Shown piece by piece: positions 26,187 to 36,160 of a DNA stretch of 64,000 nucleotides. A program made the position numbers and the translations under genes. The notes beneath the pieces are model-generated. The model searched no databases. It was given only the letters and a program-made list of their open reading frames with translations, and had not been told where the DNA came from. Each line of letters begins with the position of its first letter. Position 1 is the first letter of the stretch. The DNA comes from Bdellovibrionales bacterium RIFCSPHIGHO2_01_FULL_40_29 (GTDB lineage Bacteria; Bdellovibrionota; Bdellovibrionia; Bdellovibrionales; Bdellovibrionaceae), in contig MEPU01000004.1 in the NCBI GenBank assembly GCA_001771815.1, forward strand, positions 496,001-560,000, written 5' to 3'.

Positions 26187-26897
26187 ATGATAGATAATTC
26201 ATCAGACCTTAACGAAATCTTAAAATACTCTCTCAAAATGTCTGCTCAAAAAATGCGCACACTGGCTGTTTTTGATTTAGACTCAACTCTATTCAATGTC
26301 AGCACCCGCACTCAAAAAATTTTAGAACAATTCGCTCACGAGTATGAACTTGATGATTTGAAAACCATCGAAATTTTGCACAGTGATTGGGGCATCAAAG
26401 AGGCCCTTTTGCGCAAAGGTTACAAAGACGAGGAGCACAAAGAGCTTCATACCAACCTTCGCGACTTTTGGTTTCAGCGATTTTTTTCAAATGAGTACCT
26501 GCATTATGACGTGCCTTATGCCGGTGCTATTGAGTTTGTCCTTGAGCTGGCTGCAACGGGGGCTGAAATCAAATATCTGACAGGTCGAGACGTTGAACGC
26601 ATGGGACGTGGATCAAAAGAAATCCTTCTCAAGTGGGGCTTTCCCTGTACGGATGAGCAATTGATTTTAAAACCCCACCGTTCGCAGGATGATGAACTTT
26701 TTAAACGCGATTGGTTTATTCAATTGGACCGTGAACATTATCACAAAATTTACTTTTTTGAGAATGAACCCGTTAATATCAATGCTGTTTTAGAACATTG
26801 TCCCGATGTGGAAATTATTTTTCTAGACACCACTCATGCTCGCAAACAGACCGTCACTGCGAAGATTCAACGCATCCCCCATTTTAAAAGGTCTTAA
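26187..26897 (+). CDS. HAD superfamily hydrolase
   Basis: The protein (236 aa) is cytoplasmic. HAD motif I FDLDSTL (about 33-39), motif II Thr in KYLTGRD, a likely motif III Lys (KRDW) and motif IV FFENEPVN are in order, with a helical cap inserted after motif I. The activity is probably phosphatase; the substrate is unknown. A TTG start at 26169 is open but ATG 26187 (MIDNSSDL) has GGAAAGAG upstream. It begins a run with the RsmI-like gene (2 bases) and hrpB (1 base). Confidence 0.85.
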   Translation: MIDNSSDLNEILKYSLKMSAQKMRTLAVFDLDSTLFNVSTRTQKILEQFAHEYELDDLKTIEILHSDWGIKEALLRKGYKDEEHKELHTNLRDFWFQRFFSNEYLHYDVPYAGAIEFVLELAATGAEIKYLTGRDVERMGRGSKEILLKWGFPCTDEQLILKPHRSQDDELFKRDWFIQLDREHYHKIYFFENEPVNINAVLEHCPDVEIIFLDTTHARKQTVTAKIQRIPHFKRS

Positions 26898-26899
26898 AT

Positions 26900-27556
26900 A
26901 TGTTAACTTTAGTTGCGACACCTATCGGACGTCAGGATGAAATCACTCTTCGAGCTCTTGATGTTTTGAAGAATGCTGATGTTGTTATTTGCGAATCCAC
27001 CAAAGAAACTTCAACTCTGCTGAAACATTTAGGAATCAAAGCGAAGCGTTATGAAATTCTAGATGAGCACTCGACCAAAGAGGATCTCGAAGCCTTAGTT
27101 CTGCTTTGCGAGACGCAGAATGTCTGTCTGGTTTCTGACTGTGGCACTCCGGCATTTTGTGATCCTGGGAATAACTTAATCGCGCTTTGTCGAAAAAAAA
27201 ATATTCAAATCCAATCGGCCTTGGGAGCTTCGGCTTTAATGGGACTGTTATCACTGAGCTCAGAACGACTCCAAAGATTTCACTTCATTGGTTTTTTGCC
27301 AGCAGAAACTATCCAGCGTGAAAAAGAATGGCAGATGGTGAAGAAAAATCGCGAACCATTTATTGTGATGGATACTCCGTACCGATTAAAAAAAATGATC
27401 GAAGAGTGCAAAACACATCTGCCGGATCGTCGCATGCTTTTGGCTTTAAATTTATCGCAGGATAATGAAACCATCCTTGAAGGGACCCCCAAAACTATTC
27501 AAAGTAAAATTCCATTCGAGAAAGCAGAGTTTATGATTCTGGTTTATTCGGCTTGA
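26900..27556 (+). CDS. RsmI-like SAM-dependent methyltransferase (tetrapyrrole methylase fold)
   Basis: The protein (218 aa) belongs to the family that methylates 16S rRNA C1402 ribose. Recognisable parts are VATPIGRQDEITLRALDVLK (start), VICEST, VSDCGTPAFCDPG and GASALMGLLSLS. Several family positions differ: GRQ instead of GNL in the first loop, Cys after VSD, CDPG in place of SDPG. The C-terminal 60 or so residues of typical RsmI (about 280 aa) are missing. It may be an RsmI paralogue with another substrate. AAAGG stands 9 bases before the ATG. Confidence 0.82.
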   Translation: MLTLVATPIGRQDEITLRALDVLKNADVVICESTKETSTLLKHLGIKAKRYEILDEHSTKEDLEALVLLCETQNVCLVSDCGTPAFCDPGNNLIALCRKKNIQIQSALGASALMGLLSLSSERLQRFHFIGFLPAETIQREKEWQMVKKNREPFIVMDTPYRLKKMIEECKTHLPDRRMLLALNLSQDNETILEGTPKTIQSKIPFEKAEFMILVYSA

Positions 27557-27557
27557 A

Positions 27558-30002
27558 ATGATTTCACTGCCTATTGATCCCCATCTCAAAAGCCTGATTG
27601 AAACTTTTAAAAAATCTAAAAATCTTATTTTAAAAGCTTCGCCGGGATCGGGAAAGACAACCCGTCTGCCAGCGGCCCTTATTCATGCGGGTTTTAAAAA
27701 AATAATTGTTTTAGTTCCAAAGCGAATTGCCGCTGTCAGTGCGGCAGATCGCATTGCCGAAGAAAACAACTGGGAGCTTGGCCAACAGGTTGGTTATCAT
27801 GTTCGCTTTGAACCTGTTTTCAATGCACAGACACGTTTGATTTTCATGACTGAAGGCGTGTTTATGAAAAAGGCCGCGGACGAGGCCTTTTGGAATTCTA
27901 TTGATGTCCTTATATTTGATGAATTTCATGAACGCTCGGCTTTAAGCGATATGGCCCTGGGTCTGGCCACAGAGCGACAAATCATGGATAATAAAATTCA
28001 ACTCATCGTCATGTCGGCAACCCTCAATACCGAGGAGCTTTCTCGTTTTCTACCGGATCATAAAACGTACGATATTGCGGCACCTCCATTTCCTCTGAAA
28101 TTAAAGTACTCGTTGAAACCACAGCGTTTAGTATGCGACAGCGATTTCTATAATTCATTGGTTCAAACGGTTCAGCAAGCCTGGACTGAGAGTCAAAAAG
28201 ATCTTCTTGTTTTCTTGCCCGGGTTTAGTGAAATTCGCAAAGCGGAAGTGGCATTACGAAAGAAGTTTTCAACAGTAATAATTCAAATACTGCATGGATC
28301 TGTTAAATTATCTGAGCAGCGAGAAATTTTAAAAGCGCAAAATTTTCGCCGCCTTATTTTAGCCACCGACATTGCGGAATCTTCACTGACATTACCGACA
28401 GTAGATGCCGTGATCGATTGCGGACTTAAAAAAGTTTCGCAGCGCGAACCCAAAATAGGTTTTGGCCAATTGACCCTCCAACGCATTTCACTTTTTTCTG
28501 CAAAACAACGCGCTGGCCGCGCCGCCCGCGTTGGCCCTGGAATTTGTTATCGCTTATGGCATGAAAGCGACGAACGATCGATGCCGGAGCAAATCAAGCC
28601 TGAAATTTTACGTTCGGATCTTTTGGAAGAGTGTCTTACACTGAAAGCCTGCGGTGTGGATTCTATTCAAAACTTCATGTGGTTAAGTCCCCCAATAAAA
28701 ACGCACATTGAACGCGCTTTAATGCAATTGCAAACCTGGAAACTACTGGATCCAAAATCTCAAAAAATCACAGATCTGGGGCAAAACCTTCAGAACTTAC
28801 CACTCGGTTTAGAAAATGCTCTTCTGTTTTTCAAATTATCCCAAGCTGGATTTCAAACGGAAGCCGCTCACCTTGTGGCCTGTTTGGAAAGTGTTGATTT
28901 TAGCAAAGTCTTTGCACAAAGTTCTGGCCAGAATTCTGGTGGAAGCTCTGATTTAGATCGTATTTTTACAGAACTGGTGCTGTCTCCACATGGTCAAAAA
29001 ATCAAGACACAGCTCAAGAGCTTTCGACTACCTTCTATAAAAAAAACGAATGCCGATTTTCAGCAAGTCCTACTCAATCTTTTTTTTGAAGATTTTCCCC
29101 ATCGCATTGCTCAGCGCAAATCGGAAACCGATGGCCTCTCCAGCTTAGGAAGAGGTGTCAGTCTTCAACCGGGTCTCCAAGCCCGGCACGAAGATTATTA
29201 CTTGCTTTTGGCAGGTTACAATTCTGGTGACCGCACAGATATTTCGCTGGCCATTGGTTTTTCTAAATCCGATTTTTTAGACTATTCCAAAACCCATATC
29301 GAACAAAAAACAGAATATATTTTAGATCTCGAAAAAGAGAAAACGTACAAACGACAAAGTCAAAAAGTCGGATTGTTCACAGTCTCTGAAAGTGCTCGCA
29401 TTGGCCTGAGTGCTGACGACGAAATGGCCGCTTGGCCCCATGTTCTGTTGGATAATGCTGATGCCCTCTTAAAACATCATCCTGAGTTCTCACGTCTTGT
29501 TGAAAAATTGGAATTCCTAAAAAAGAAAACCAATTTGAACGTCAATTGGGACCAAGATTGTCAAGACAGCGTAGTCACCCAACTTCGCGAGAATACAAAA
29601 ACGCTAAGTGATTTCTTACGCTACCCTTTGACACATCTGATGAAACTGAGTTTAAACGAGGACGCACGCCAAGCCGTAGATCAATTGCCCAACCAAATGG
29701 TGCTACCAAGCGGTCGTTCTGTAGCCATTGATTATAGTGGTGAAAATGCGCCGATGATTTCCGCTAAAATCCAAGATTTTTATGGCATGAAAGAAACTCC
29801 AACTTTGCTCAATCAAAAAATTCCATTAACCTTGCAACTGTTGGCACCCAACTTACGTCCGACACAAATCACTCAGAACTTGAAACTTTTTTGGGAAAAA
29901 AGCTATTTTGAAATTCGTAAAGAGTTGAAGGCCCGTTATCCCAAGCAACAGTGGCCAGATAATCCTGCAGACTCTATTTTAGAACCGCGGAAAAAACCTT
30001 AA
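27558..30002 (+). CDS. hrpB: ATP-dependent helicase HrpB
   Basis: The protein (814 aa) is a DEAH/RHA-type helicase. Motif I ASPGSGKTTR (about 27-36), motif Ia text LVPKRIAAVSAA, motif II DEFHERS, motif III SAT (MSATLN), motif V ATDIAESSLTLP and motif VI SAKQRAGRAARVG are all present. The HA2 region and the HrpB-type C-terminal domain follow. The box reads DEFH rather than DEAH. The role in RNA or ribosome metabolism is inferred from the family; the exact substrate is unknown. It starts one base after the stop of the methyltransferase and has only a weak ribosome site, so coupling is likely. Confidence 0.93.
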   Translation: MISLPIDPHLKSLIETFKKSKNLILKASPGSGKTTRLPAALIHAGFKKIIVLVPKRIAAVSAADRIAEENNWELGQQVGYHVRFEPVFNAQTRLIFMTEGVFMKKAADEAFWNSIDVLIFDEFHERSALSDMALGLATERQIMDNKIQLIVMSATLNTEELSRFLPDHKTYDIAAPPFPLKLKYSLKPQRLVCDSDFYNSLVQTVQQAWTESQKDLLVFLPGFSEIRKAEVALRKKFSTVIIQILHGSVKLSEQREILKAQNFRRLILATDIAESSLTLPTVDAVIDCGLKKVSQREPKIGFGQLTLQRISLFSAKQRAGRAARVGPGICYRLWHESDERSMPEQIKPEILRSDLLEECLTLKACGVDSIQNFMWLSPPIKTHIERALMQLQTWKLLDPKSQKITDLGQNLQNLPLGLENALLFFKLSQAGFQTEAAHLVACLESVDFSKVFAQSSGQNSGGSSDLDRIFTELVLSPHGQKIKTQLKSFRLPSIKKTNADFQQVLLNLFFEDFPHRIAQRKSETDGLSSLGRGVSLQPGLQARHEDYYLLLAGYNSGDRTDISLAIGFSKSDFLDYSKTHIEQKTEYILDLEKEKTYKRQSQKVGLFTVSESARIGLSADDEMAAWPHVLLDNADALLKHHPEFSRLVEKLEFLKKKTNLNVNWDQDCQDSVVTQLRENTKTLSDFLRYPLTHLMKLSLNEDARQAVDQLPNQMVLPSGRSVAIDYSGENAPMISAKIQDFYGMKETPTLLNQKIPLTLQLLAPNLRPTQITQNLKLFWEKSYFEIRKELKARYPKQQWPDNPADSILEPRKKP

Positions 30003-30044
30003 AAAGCTGTACAAAAACCACCAAGTTTGTTTTAGTGATCGTCC

Positions 30045-30728
30045 ATGAAGTTGCCAAAACGAGTGAATTTTATTTATATTCTAGTTGTCGCTGTCCTGGC
30101 ATTTGTCTTTCTGTGGGAGCAGCAGAAATTATCCTCTACCTTAGATTTTTTAGAGTCCGACGATTCCACATTTGTACAGAAGGTGACTTCAACCGCAGCC
30201 TCTCAAGGAAACTCTGCACCCGAAATCCATTCTGGTAAAACCAACACACAAACACCTCCGCCAACAGCCACCGCTGAGTTTAAGAAATGGTTTTCAGCGG
30301 AAGCTGAAAAAATAGATCGAACAAATGAAAATTTTATGGACCGTGAAAGAGAACTGCGACAGCATGCGGCACATTTTACAACCTCACAAATTGATCACCT
30401 CAAATCGACAGCACTCTCCGAAACGGCTTCTGGAAACGAACGCATTATGGCCAGTTATTTTCTGACAATCGGAGGTCTTAATTCATTGGCAGCACTGATT
30501 GATGTTGCCCAGGCTCCATATAGCATAACCAATCCACAACCTGCGCACTCACTGGGAGAGACCACTCTCATGCAAGAAAAGGCGATTCGAATGATGGCAA
30601 TTGATGAATTATTCGCCAAATATGAAATTGACGCAATCACCAAGAAGCAACTGACAGAAGCCCTGATCAAGATTCCAGATCAGGCCTTAAAACAGCATGC
30701 CCTGAAGCGACTCGAAGAGCTGCAATAA
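30045..30728 (+). CDS. Membrane-anchored protein of unknown function
   Basis: The protein (227 aa) has one N-terminal transmembrane segment (about 8-24, FIYILVVAVLAFVFLWE) with no cleavage site, so it is a type II membrane protein with a periplasmic body. A Ser/Thr/Pro linker (about 48-72) follows, then a helical C-terminal domain with many charged residues that may form HEAT-like helices (IKIPDQALKQHALKRLEEL). It follows hrpB by 42 bases. No ribosome binding site is obvious. No family is recognised. Confidence 0.7.
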   Translation: MKLPKRVNFIYILVVAVLAFVFLWEQQKLSSTLDFLESDDSTFVQKVTSTAASQGNSAPEIHSGKTNTQTPPPTATAEFKKWFSAEAEKIDRTNENFMDRERELRQHAAHFTTSQIDHLKSTALSETASGNERIMASYFLTIGGLNSLAALIDVAQAPYSITNPQPAHSLGETTLMQEKAIRMMAIDELFAKYEIDAITKKQLTEALIKIPDQALKQHALKRLEELQ

Positions 30729-30842
30729 AAATTATTGCTCTTATTAACAAACCTTATACTGAATTTTTCACTCTTTTTTTCCTAGACGGCCTCTCAAATT
30801 CTTCATAGGCTGCTTTCAGAGTTCTATTCATGAGGGGAAAAA

Positions 30843-32255
30843 ATGAAATTATCTGCAATCGTTCTTGGTTTAATTTTCAGCTTAACTGCAACAGCTCAAA
30901 CTGGAGCCGCTCAATCTGAAGTGCAAGCGCCCGTGACACCAAACTGTATTTCACAAGCTGAAATGTCTGAAATTGCGTCTGACTTTTCACAGTTTAACCA
31001 CTTAGCAAATAAAGAATACTGTCATGATGGTTCCGAGACATCGAATCTATTAGCATCGCTAATGTTCATGAGAAAGAACCAGTCCTCTCCTGATATGAAG
31101 CCCAGCGATGATGACCTTTTTTCTGGAAAATTCGCAACCAGCTGGTACCAGTATTTCATCGGTCGTATCAATGAAATGGAAGTTGATTCCAACTGTCCAA
31201 AAGGTGTTGCCGCCTATGTGTATGGCTTTGGTGGAAACACGATGTATGTTTGCTCAGCCGCACTGAATGACAATTTTTCAGCCTTAGACCGCGCCAGCAT
31301 TTTTATGCATGAGGCTCGCCACATTGATGGTTTCCCACACATGACATGTTCAAAGGGAGCTCGTAAAGGTCTACAGGGTGCGTGTGATAATCGTATCTCA
31401 GCAGGTGGCTCTTATGCTGTGACTGTAGAAACTTATGCTCAATTGGCAAAGTTTGGCGTGACTTTACATCCTGCTCTGCGCGCCTACGCCCGCTCATCGG
31501 CAGTCATTTATGCCGATGAAACTTTTGAAACTCCAACACGCGTTAATCGTGAACAGCAGTTATTAGTCATGACAAAAACAAAAGATTTGCATGCGCTTTC
31601 ATTAGCTGCCGGATCTAAAACATCACGCAACAAAATTGAGTCTTTAGGCCAAGCTCCTGAATTGGGTCGCATTGTGATGCGCGCCCAGCACATGGTTTTA
31701 TTTCCCGAAGATAGAACATTACCAGCAGCTTACATGTTCACAAATAATGTTGGCACAATTAACCAGTCTCCGGGTGACGCATTTACTGAATACAATGCTC
31801 AGACTCCTGCTCAAAAAAGCGAATGGGTTGATTTTCATGTCGCCGCTCAGTGGAATGCAAAAGTTTATAAAACAAAGATTCAGTTTGCTTGCAACCCACG
31901 CTCTGCTGACACGTCTGAGTTAGCATTTAACGGGCCACAGGCGGTGACAATGCTGCACTTGAATGGTTACGACCGCGTTGCACGCACTCAGTATGTTATG
32001 ACCACAACTGGCGATATCTACGAATTTGGTTGCTCAGAGTCGTTGAAACCATTTTTAAAAGTTTCAACTCAGAAAGTGGATCAAGATTATACTCGCATTC
32101 ATAAAATCGGATCAACACTTGTTGGCTTAACCACTGATGGCAGCTTAAGAAAAATCACTGGCTCCACATCAACGACACTTTCGACTGCGCTGGATGGTCA
32201 AATTTATGAAATAGCTCCACGTGAAATTTTTAGCTTTTTCGATTCTGCAAACTAA
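30843..32255 (+). CDS. Exported protein with a metzincin-type zinc motif (putative metalloprotease)
   Basis: The protein (470 aa) has a signal peptide (1-18, TATAQ). The segment [11 protein letters not shown] (156-166) fits the metzincin pattern HExxHxxGxxH exactly, preceded by a helix (LDRASIFM) as expected for a zincin active helix. I see no typical Met-turn. Several Cys (C35, C60, and others around 120-190) suggest disulfides. The C-terminal third has strand-rich repeats ([26 protein letters not shown]) like propeller blades. A role as secreted protease is inference from the motif. GAGGGG precedes the ATG. It overlaps the end of cysE by four bases tail to tail. Confidence 0.8.
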   Translation: MKLSAIVLGLIFSLTATAQTGAAQSEVQAPVTPNCISQAEMSEIASDFSQFNHLANKEYCHDGSETSNLLASLMFMRKNQSSPDMKPSDDDLFSGKFATSWYQYFIGRINEMEVDSNCPKGVAAYVYGFGGNTMYVCSAALNDNFSALDRASIFMHEARHIDGFPHMTCSKGARKGLQGACDNRISAGGSYAVTVETYAQLAKFGVTLHPALRAYARSSAVIYADETFETPTRVNREQQLLVMTKTKDLHALSLAAGSKTSRNKIESLGQAPELGRIVMRAQHMVLFPEDRTLPAAYMFTNNVGTINQSPGDAFTEYNAQTPAQKSEWVDFHVAAQWNAKVYKTKIQFACNPRSADTSELAFNGPQAVTMLHLNGYDRVARTQYVMTTTGDIYEFGCSESLKPFLKVSTQKVDQDYTRIHKIGSTLVGLTTDGSLRKITGSTSTTLSTALDGQIYEIAPREIFSFFDSAN

Positions 32256-32752
32256 CGTAATTTTTCAATCGACTGCGGAGCCACGATGGTGGCTCTTGCG
32301 GGAACGTCTTTAAAGACCACAGCATTCGCACCAATTCTAGCATCATCATGAACAGTAATCGGACCTAAAACTTTAGCTCCAGCCCCAATCAAAACTCGAT
32401 TTCCCACCGTTGGATGTCGTTTTACGGGATCAAACTTTAATCCTCCCAGCGTGACTCCATGAAAAAGAATACAATCATCACCAACTTCTGCGGTTTCACC
32501 AATCACACAGCCCACTCCATGATCAATCACCAATCGTTTTCCCAACTTTGCCCCAGGATGAATTTCAATTCCAGTAATTGTTCTCGAAATATCAGCAATA
32601 AGGCGAGCTAAAAAATACATTCTGATCGAATATAAAAAATGGGCAATACGATGAATAAAAACAGCACGAGGCCCTGGATACAGAAAAAAAATCTCCATAT
32701 AAGATTTTGCTGCGGGATCATAATTTTTATAAGCTCTTAAAAATTCTAGCAT
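32252..32752 (-). CDS. cysE: Serine O-acetyltransferase (short CysE/EpsC type)
   Basis: The protein (166 aa) makes O-acetylserine for cysteine synthesis. The left-handed beta-helix is visible as hexapeptide repeats ([23 protein letters not shown]). The catalytic His region [12 protein letters not shown] and the loop HGVTLGG are present. It lacks most of the N-terminal helical domain of E. coli CysE, as do other short EpsC-type enzymes. It is the last gene of the long operon, 15 bases after the YhaM-like gene. Confidence 0.9.
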   Translation of the reverse strand: MLEFLRAYKNYDPAAKSYMEIFFLYPGPRAVFIHRIAHFLYSIRMYFLARLIADISRTITGIEIHPGAKLGKRLVIDHGVGCVIGETAEVGDDCILFHGVTLGGLKFDPVKRHPTVGNRVLIGAGAKVLGPITVHDDARIGANAVVFKDVPARATIVAPQSIEKLR

Positions 32753-32767
32753 GTCAGTTCCTTAATC

Positions 32768-33757
32768 TTAAAGCCAACGGTCTTTCAGATTTTCGAGCAA
32801 AAAGTATCGCTCGAAACTTTCATTAAAACGAGACCAAGATTCTCCTGTTTGCCTCTCGTTTTCAATAAATGTTTGAACTGTATTAATTTTTGAATCCAAA
32901 TCATCAATCATAGCCACAACGAGGGCTTCCATAAACTTGGGACGCTTGGGTGAACCGTACTCAAGTCGACCGTGATGAGCCAATACAATGTGCTTTAAAA
33001 TATCTTTCAAGTCTTCTGGAAATCCTAAAATACGTGCTGATTTTCGATCAATTAATTCACAGGATAACTGCATATGCCCCAACAGACGGCCCTTATTGGT
33101 ATATTGGATAAAATCATTTTCAATTTCTAGTTCCCAAATTTTTCCAAGATCATGAAAAATGGCACCGAAAATCAAAAGATCTAAACTTAAAAAATCATAA
33201 TGCTTCGCCAGCATTTGCATCAGCTTGCTAATGGAAACAATATGCTCAATCAAACCACCCGACCAAGCATGATGAATTGTCTTTGCAGCAGCGGCCTTGA
33301 GCAGACGACTTTTAATTTCCTCATCCTGAAGTGAATCCAACAGCAATTGCTTGATTGGAGGGCTTTGCAGGCCTTGTACAATCGCAATCAATTCCGAGTA
33401 ATAGGCATGAGTATCAATTTTTTTACCTTCGATCATGAAATCTTTTTTATCGAAAACTTCGGATTCCGGTTTTTCTATTTTATGAATAATAATTTGTTTG
33501 CGTCCGGCATAAACTTGAACTTGTCCTTTGACTAAAATAATCTCACCAGTTTCAAAAATTTCTGAAAGCTCTTCGACTCGATCCCAAACTCGTGCATCAA
33601 TCTGCCCTGATTTATCACCAATCAATAGACTTAAAAATGGTCTGCCATTTTTTCCCATACCTTTAACTTTATCTTTAACAAGAAAGGGGCGATCTTGAAT
33701 AAGATCTTTATCGTTGAGTTGACGAATGGATATGGCTGACAATACTTTATCTGTCAT
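32768..33757 (-). CDS. yhaM: YhaM-like 3'-5' exoribonuclease (OB fold + HD domain)
   Basis: The protein (329 aa) has an N-terminal OB fold of the tRNA_anti type (about 20-95, FLSLLIGDKSGQIDARVW) and an HD metal-dependent hydrolase domain (about 160-290). The HD motif is HDLGKIWE, with a first His in HAWSGGLIEH and a later VLAHHGR. This is the architecture of YhaM/Cbf1, which degrades RNA and single-stranded DNA from the 3' end. The start overlaps the upstream lipoprotein gene by ATGA. Confidence 0.88.
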   Translation of the reverse strand: MTDKVLSAISIRQLNDKDLIQDRPFLVKDKVKGMGKNGRPFLSLLIGDKSGQIDARVWDRVEELSEIFETGEIILVKGQVQVYAGRKQIIIHKIEKPESEVFDKKDFMIEGKKIDTHAYYSELIAIVQGLQSPPIKQLLLDSLQDEEIKSRLLKAAAAKTIHHAWSGGLIEHIVSISKLMQMLAKHYDFLSLDLLIFGAIFHDLGKIWELEIENDFIQYTNKGRLLGHMQLSCELIDRKSARILGFPEDLKDILKHIVLAHHGRLEYGSPKRPKFMEALVVAMIDDLDSKINTVQTFIENERQTGESWSRFNESFERYFLLENLKDRWL

Positions 33758-34404
33758 AAGAATGATCCCTTAGTTTTAGGACAGAGCTGAAAAGCATTTT
33801 TACTGTCGGTTATAGTCAGTTGCGCCAAGTGAACTTGATTTGAATTTCGAAAGACAAAAACATAGTGCCCCGCTAAAACAAACAGGTGTCTATTATCTGT
33901 GGTATTGAGGTTCAGAAAATCCACTTTTTGCAAATCTTCAAAGCGAGATTGAATATCCACCCACTTGGCACATCCCAATCCAAATTCCTCATCACCAATT
34001 TTCTTTTTTGGTGTGTGACTGATGTAGTAAAGATGTTCCAATGGGGGTAGATCTTTGAACTGATCTGGTGGAAAACTCATATAAAAACTGCCCTGACCAG
34101 TCACTAGTGTCTGCAAATCAATGGCTCCGCCGCCCTTCGGAAATCGAAAAACCTGAGCTGGTGAAGACAGTGTCCCTGGTGTTTTTTCTTTAAAAAGCAC
34201 TTCCAGTGTCGTAAAAATATATACTGGTGTTAAAATTTTGGATTCTAGTAAAAGATCACTTTCAACAGCCTTCATAAATTGATGGGGAATCATAAAGTCT
34301 GATGGAATATCCGTCACTTGAATCTGACGAATAGGCGCCTGACTTTCGCTTTGAAAACATCCACTCATAATCATAAAAAATAAACAACCAAACAGTTTAA
34401 TCAA
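33754..34404 (-). CDS. Lipoprotein of unknown function
   Basis: The protein (216 aa) has a lipoprotein signal (IMSGCFQ, Cys16). The mature part is of mixed strands and helices without a known motif; one Cys pair at about 144 (LGCAKW) and 209 (LCPKT) could bond. It overlaps the upstream GYF gene by 8 bases and the downstream YhaM-like gene by 4, so it is made with them. Its partner may be the GYF/TM protein, whose C-terminal part should face the same compartment. Confidence 0.75.
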   Translation of the reverse strand: MIKLFGCLFFMIMSGCFQSESQAPIRQIQVTDIPSDFMIPHQFMKAVESDLLLESKILTPVYIFTTLEVLFKEKTPGTLSSPAQVFRFPKGGGAIDLQTLVTGQGSFYMSFPPDQFKDLPPLEHLYYISHTPKKKIGDEEFGLGCAKWVDIQSRFEDLQKVDFLNLNTTDNRHLFVLAGHYVFVFRNSNQVHLAQLTITDSKNAFQLCPKTKGSFL

Positions 34405-36160
34405 TCATTCCTCGAGCCTCTTGAGCTAAAATAAATTCGGCATCACGTAAAAAATTTTCCTTTAGAAAATGAGAAATCTCTGGCTTTGAGTTTCTTCGTA
34501 TCAATGCGGACAGTTGAATCCACTGAGCATAAAACTTCAAATGATTTTGATTGAGAAAATCAATATGCTCTTTGACGTCAGCTAAGGGATCCACTTGTAC
34601 CTTTGTCAGCCCAACAAGCAAGTGATTCAAATCAGATTTAGGATCCAACTGTCCCGTTCGGCTCAGACTGATAATCTCACTTCGACGATTAAGCGCATAG
34701 TTCACTAATAATGATATCTGTTGAATCGATGCTGTGTCGTGAATACTGTTTTTACTTTTTTCAGCAAAATCAGATGCCGCACTCAATTGTGATGATTCCA
34801 AGTAATCATGAACTTGAAATAACATATCGTCCTGTGGATTTAAACCTTGCCGAACTAACAATTTATATTGCTCGAGGTCTTTCCATTGATAGGCAAATGG
34901 TGCCAATAATGTGGGCTTTTTAAACATCATGGCCAACTGCGTGGGTGTGCTCAAAAACTGTTTCCACGAAAGCCGAAATAAAACATCATTATTCTTTAAC
35001 TTCGCAAAAGCCATTTGAGCTAATAGCAGTTCTTTTTTATAATCAAATCGAATGGCAATATGACGATCAACCAATTTCTCAATATTGGGTAAAAATTTTG
35101 CTCGTTCTGTTTGACTCAAACCTTGCAAACACTGGACAGCACCAAAAATATAGCGACCTAAGTTTTCTTGTTGATATAGTTTTAAAAAGGCATCATGCGC
35201 GGCAAGATACTTACCTTTTCGAATATTTAAAATAGCTTCATTTTCATTAATTAAACTATCTGCAGGCTGTAAAGTTTTTGCCTTAACTATTTGATTTTGA
35301 GCCATTTCCAAATTATGTGTCTGCATATAAAACCAGAATCGAGACAAATGAATATTCACGCGGTCTGTGAGAGTTAAATTCCCCCCGGCTTCTACTTCAT
35401 CTAAATTTTTCATTTGGAATCCGAGAGTTTCTAAAAAAGGAAATAAATCAAGTACCACCACCAATTTTTTTTGCTGAACTGAAGGCGGCAATCTCGAGTA
35501 AAGCTCCACAGCTTGTTGTCCCAAACCTAAAAATTTTAATTTTTTAACTTCGGTTAAAATTTCAGTTTCCTGACGATGCTGATTGTATTTATGATAATAA
35601 AAGAACCCAGCCATAGTCATTACGGCAACCGCAGATAAACCAATGATAAGTGCACGAAACTGTCCTGAAAAAACCACAGCTTTCTTTTGAGCATGTGGAT
35701 CATGACTATAGACAAACTTTCCACCCTTTGAACCTAGGGAACTGGATCGAGTCATGGCTTCTTCTTTTTGAACCCGCAAAATAACATCATCGACTGTTTC
35801 TTTGACAACGGAAGCTTCCAGCGTTTGCAACGACACATCGGTGTACTGTTGAGGCACTGATCGCGTTTGCTGAACGGGTTCATCCATAGTTTTTGTTCCC
35901 GCTTGGCTGACACTATTCTGAATCGTTTTCGTAGAATCGCCACGCATTTCAATTTGCGCACGAACATCTTCAATAATTTTCTTAAACTGCTGATTTTCGC
36001 GCAAGTACAACCATCGCGTTTCTGTATCGCGAACTTCATCAATAATAGAAATTTGTTTTTTTAATAGTAAATCTTCAATTTGCTCGAAACTATAAGGCCC
36101 CAGAATTTTATTCTCTGATTTGATCAACCACTTTTTTTCATTTGAGATGGCTATCATCAT
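34397..36160 (-). CDS. GYF_2 domain membrane protein with long repeat-like periplasmic region
   Basis: The protein (587 aa) starts with a GYF_2 module (about 10-60, WLIKSENKILGPYSFEQIED). A disordered, Gln/Thr/Ser-rich linker with charged coil (70-160) and one transmembrane helix (about 169-188, ALIIGLSAVAVMTMAGFFYY) follow. The remaining 400 residues are alpha-helical and look like TPR-type solenoid repeats (LQPADSLINENEAILNIRKGKYLAAHD). So a cytoplasmic sensor head is tied to a periplasmic scaffold. Its ATG shares the final A of the purH stop (TGATG), which implies coupling. Confidence 0.8.
   Translation of the reverse strand: MMIAISNEKKWLIKSENKILGPYSFEQIEDLLLKKQISIIDEVRDTETRWLYLRENQQFKKIIEDVRAQIEMRGDSTKTIQNSVSQAGTKTMDEPVQQTRSVPQQYTDVSLQTLEASVVKETVDDVILRVQKEEAMTRSSSLGSKGGKFVYSHDPHAQKKAVVFSGQFRALIIGLSAVAVMTMAGFFYYHKYNQHRQETEILTEVKKLKFLGLGQQAVELYSRLPPSVQQKKLVVVLDLFPFLETLGFQMKNLDEVEAGGNLTLTDRVNIHLSRFWFYMQTHNLEMAQNQIVKAKTLQPADSLINENEAILNIRKGKYLAAHDAFLKLYQQENLGRYIFGAVQCLQGLSQTERAKFLPNIEKLVDRHIAIRFDYKKELLLAQMAFAKLKNNDVLFRLSWKQFLSTPTQLAMMFKKPTLLAPFAYQWKDLEQYKLLVRQGLNPQDDMLFQVHDYLESSQLSAASDFAEKSKNSIHDTASIQQISLLVNYALNRRSEIISLSRTGQLDPKSDLNHLLVGLTKVQVDPLADVKEHIDFLNQNHLKFYAQWIQLSALIRRNSKPEISHFLKENFLRDAEFILAQEARGMID

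Noticed and set aside
32278-32295. Hairpin GAGCCAC / GTGGCTC as a terminator for the gene ending at 32255
   Set aside because: The 7-bp stem is real, but no T-run follows and it lies inside the cysE coding sequence.
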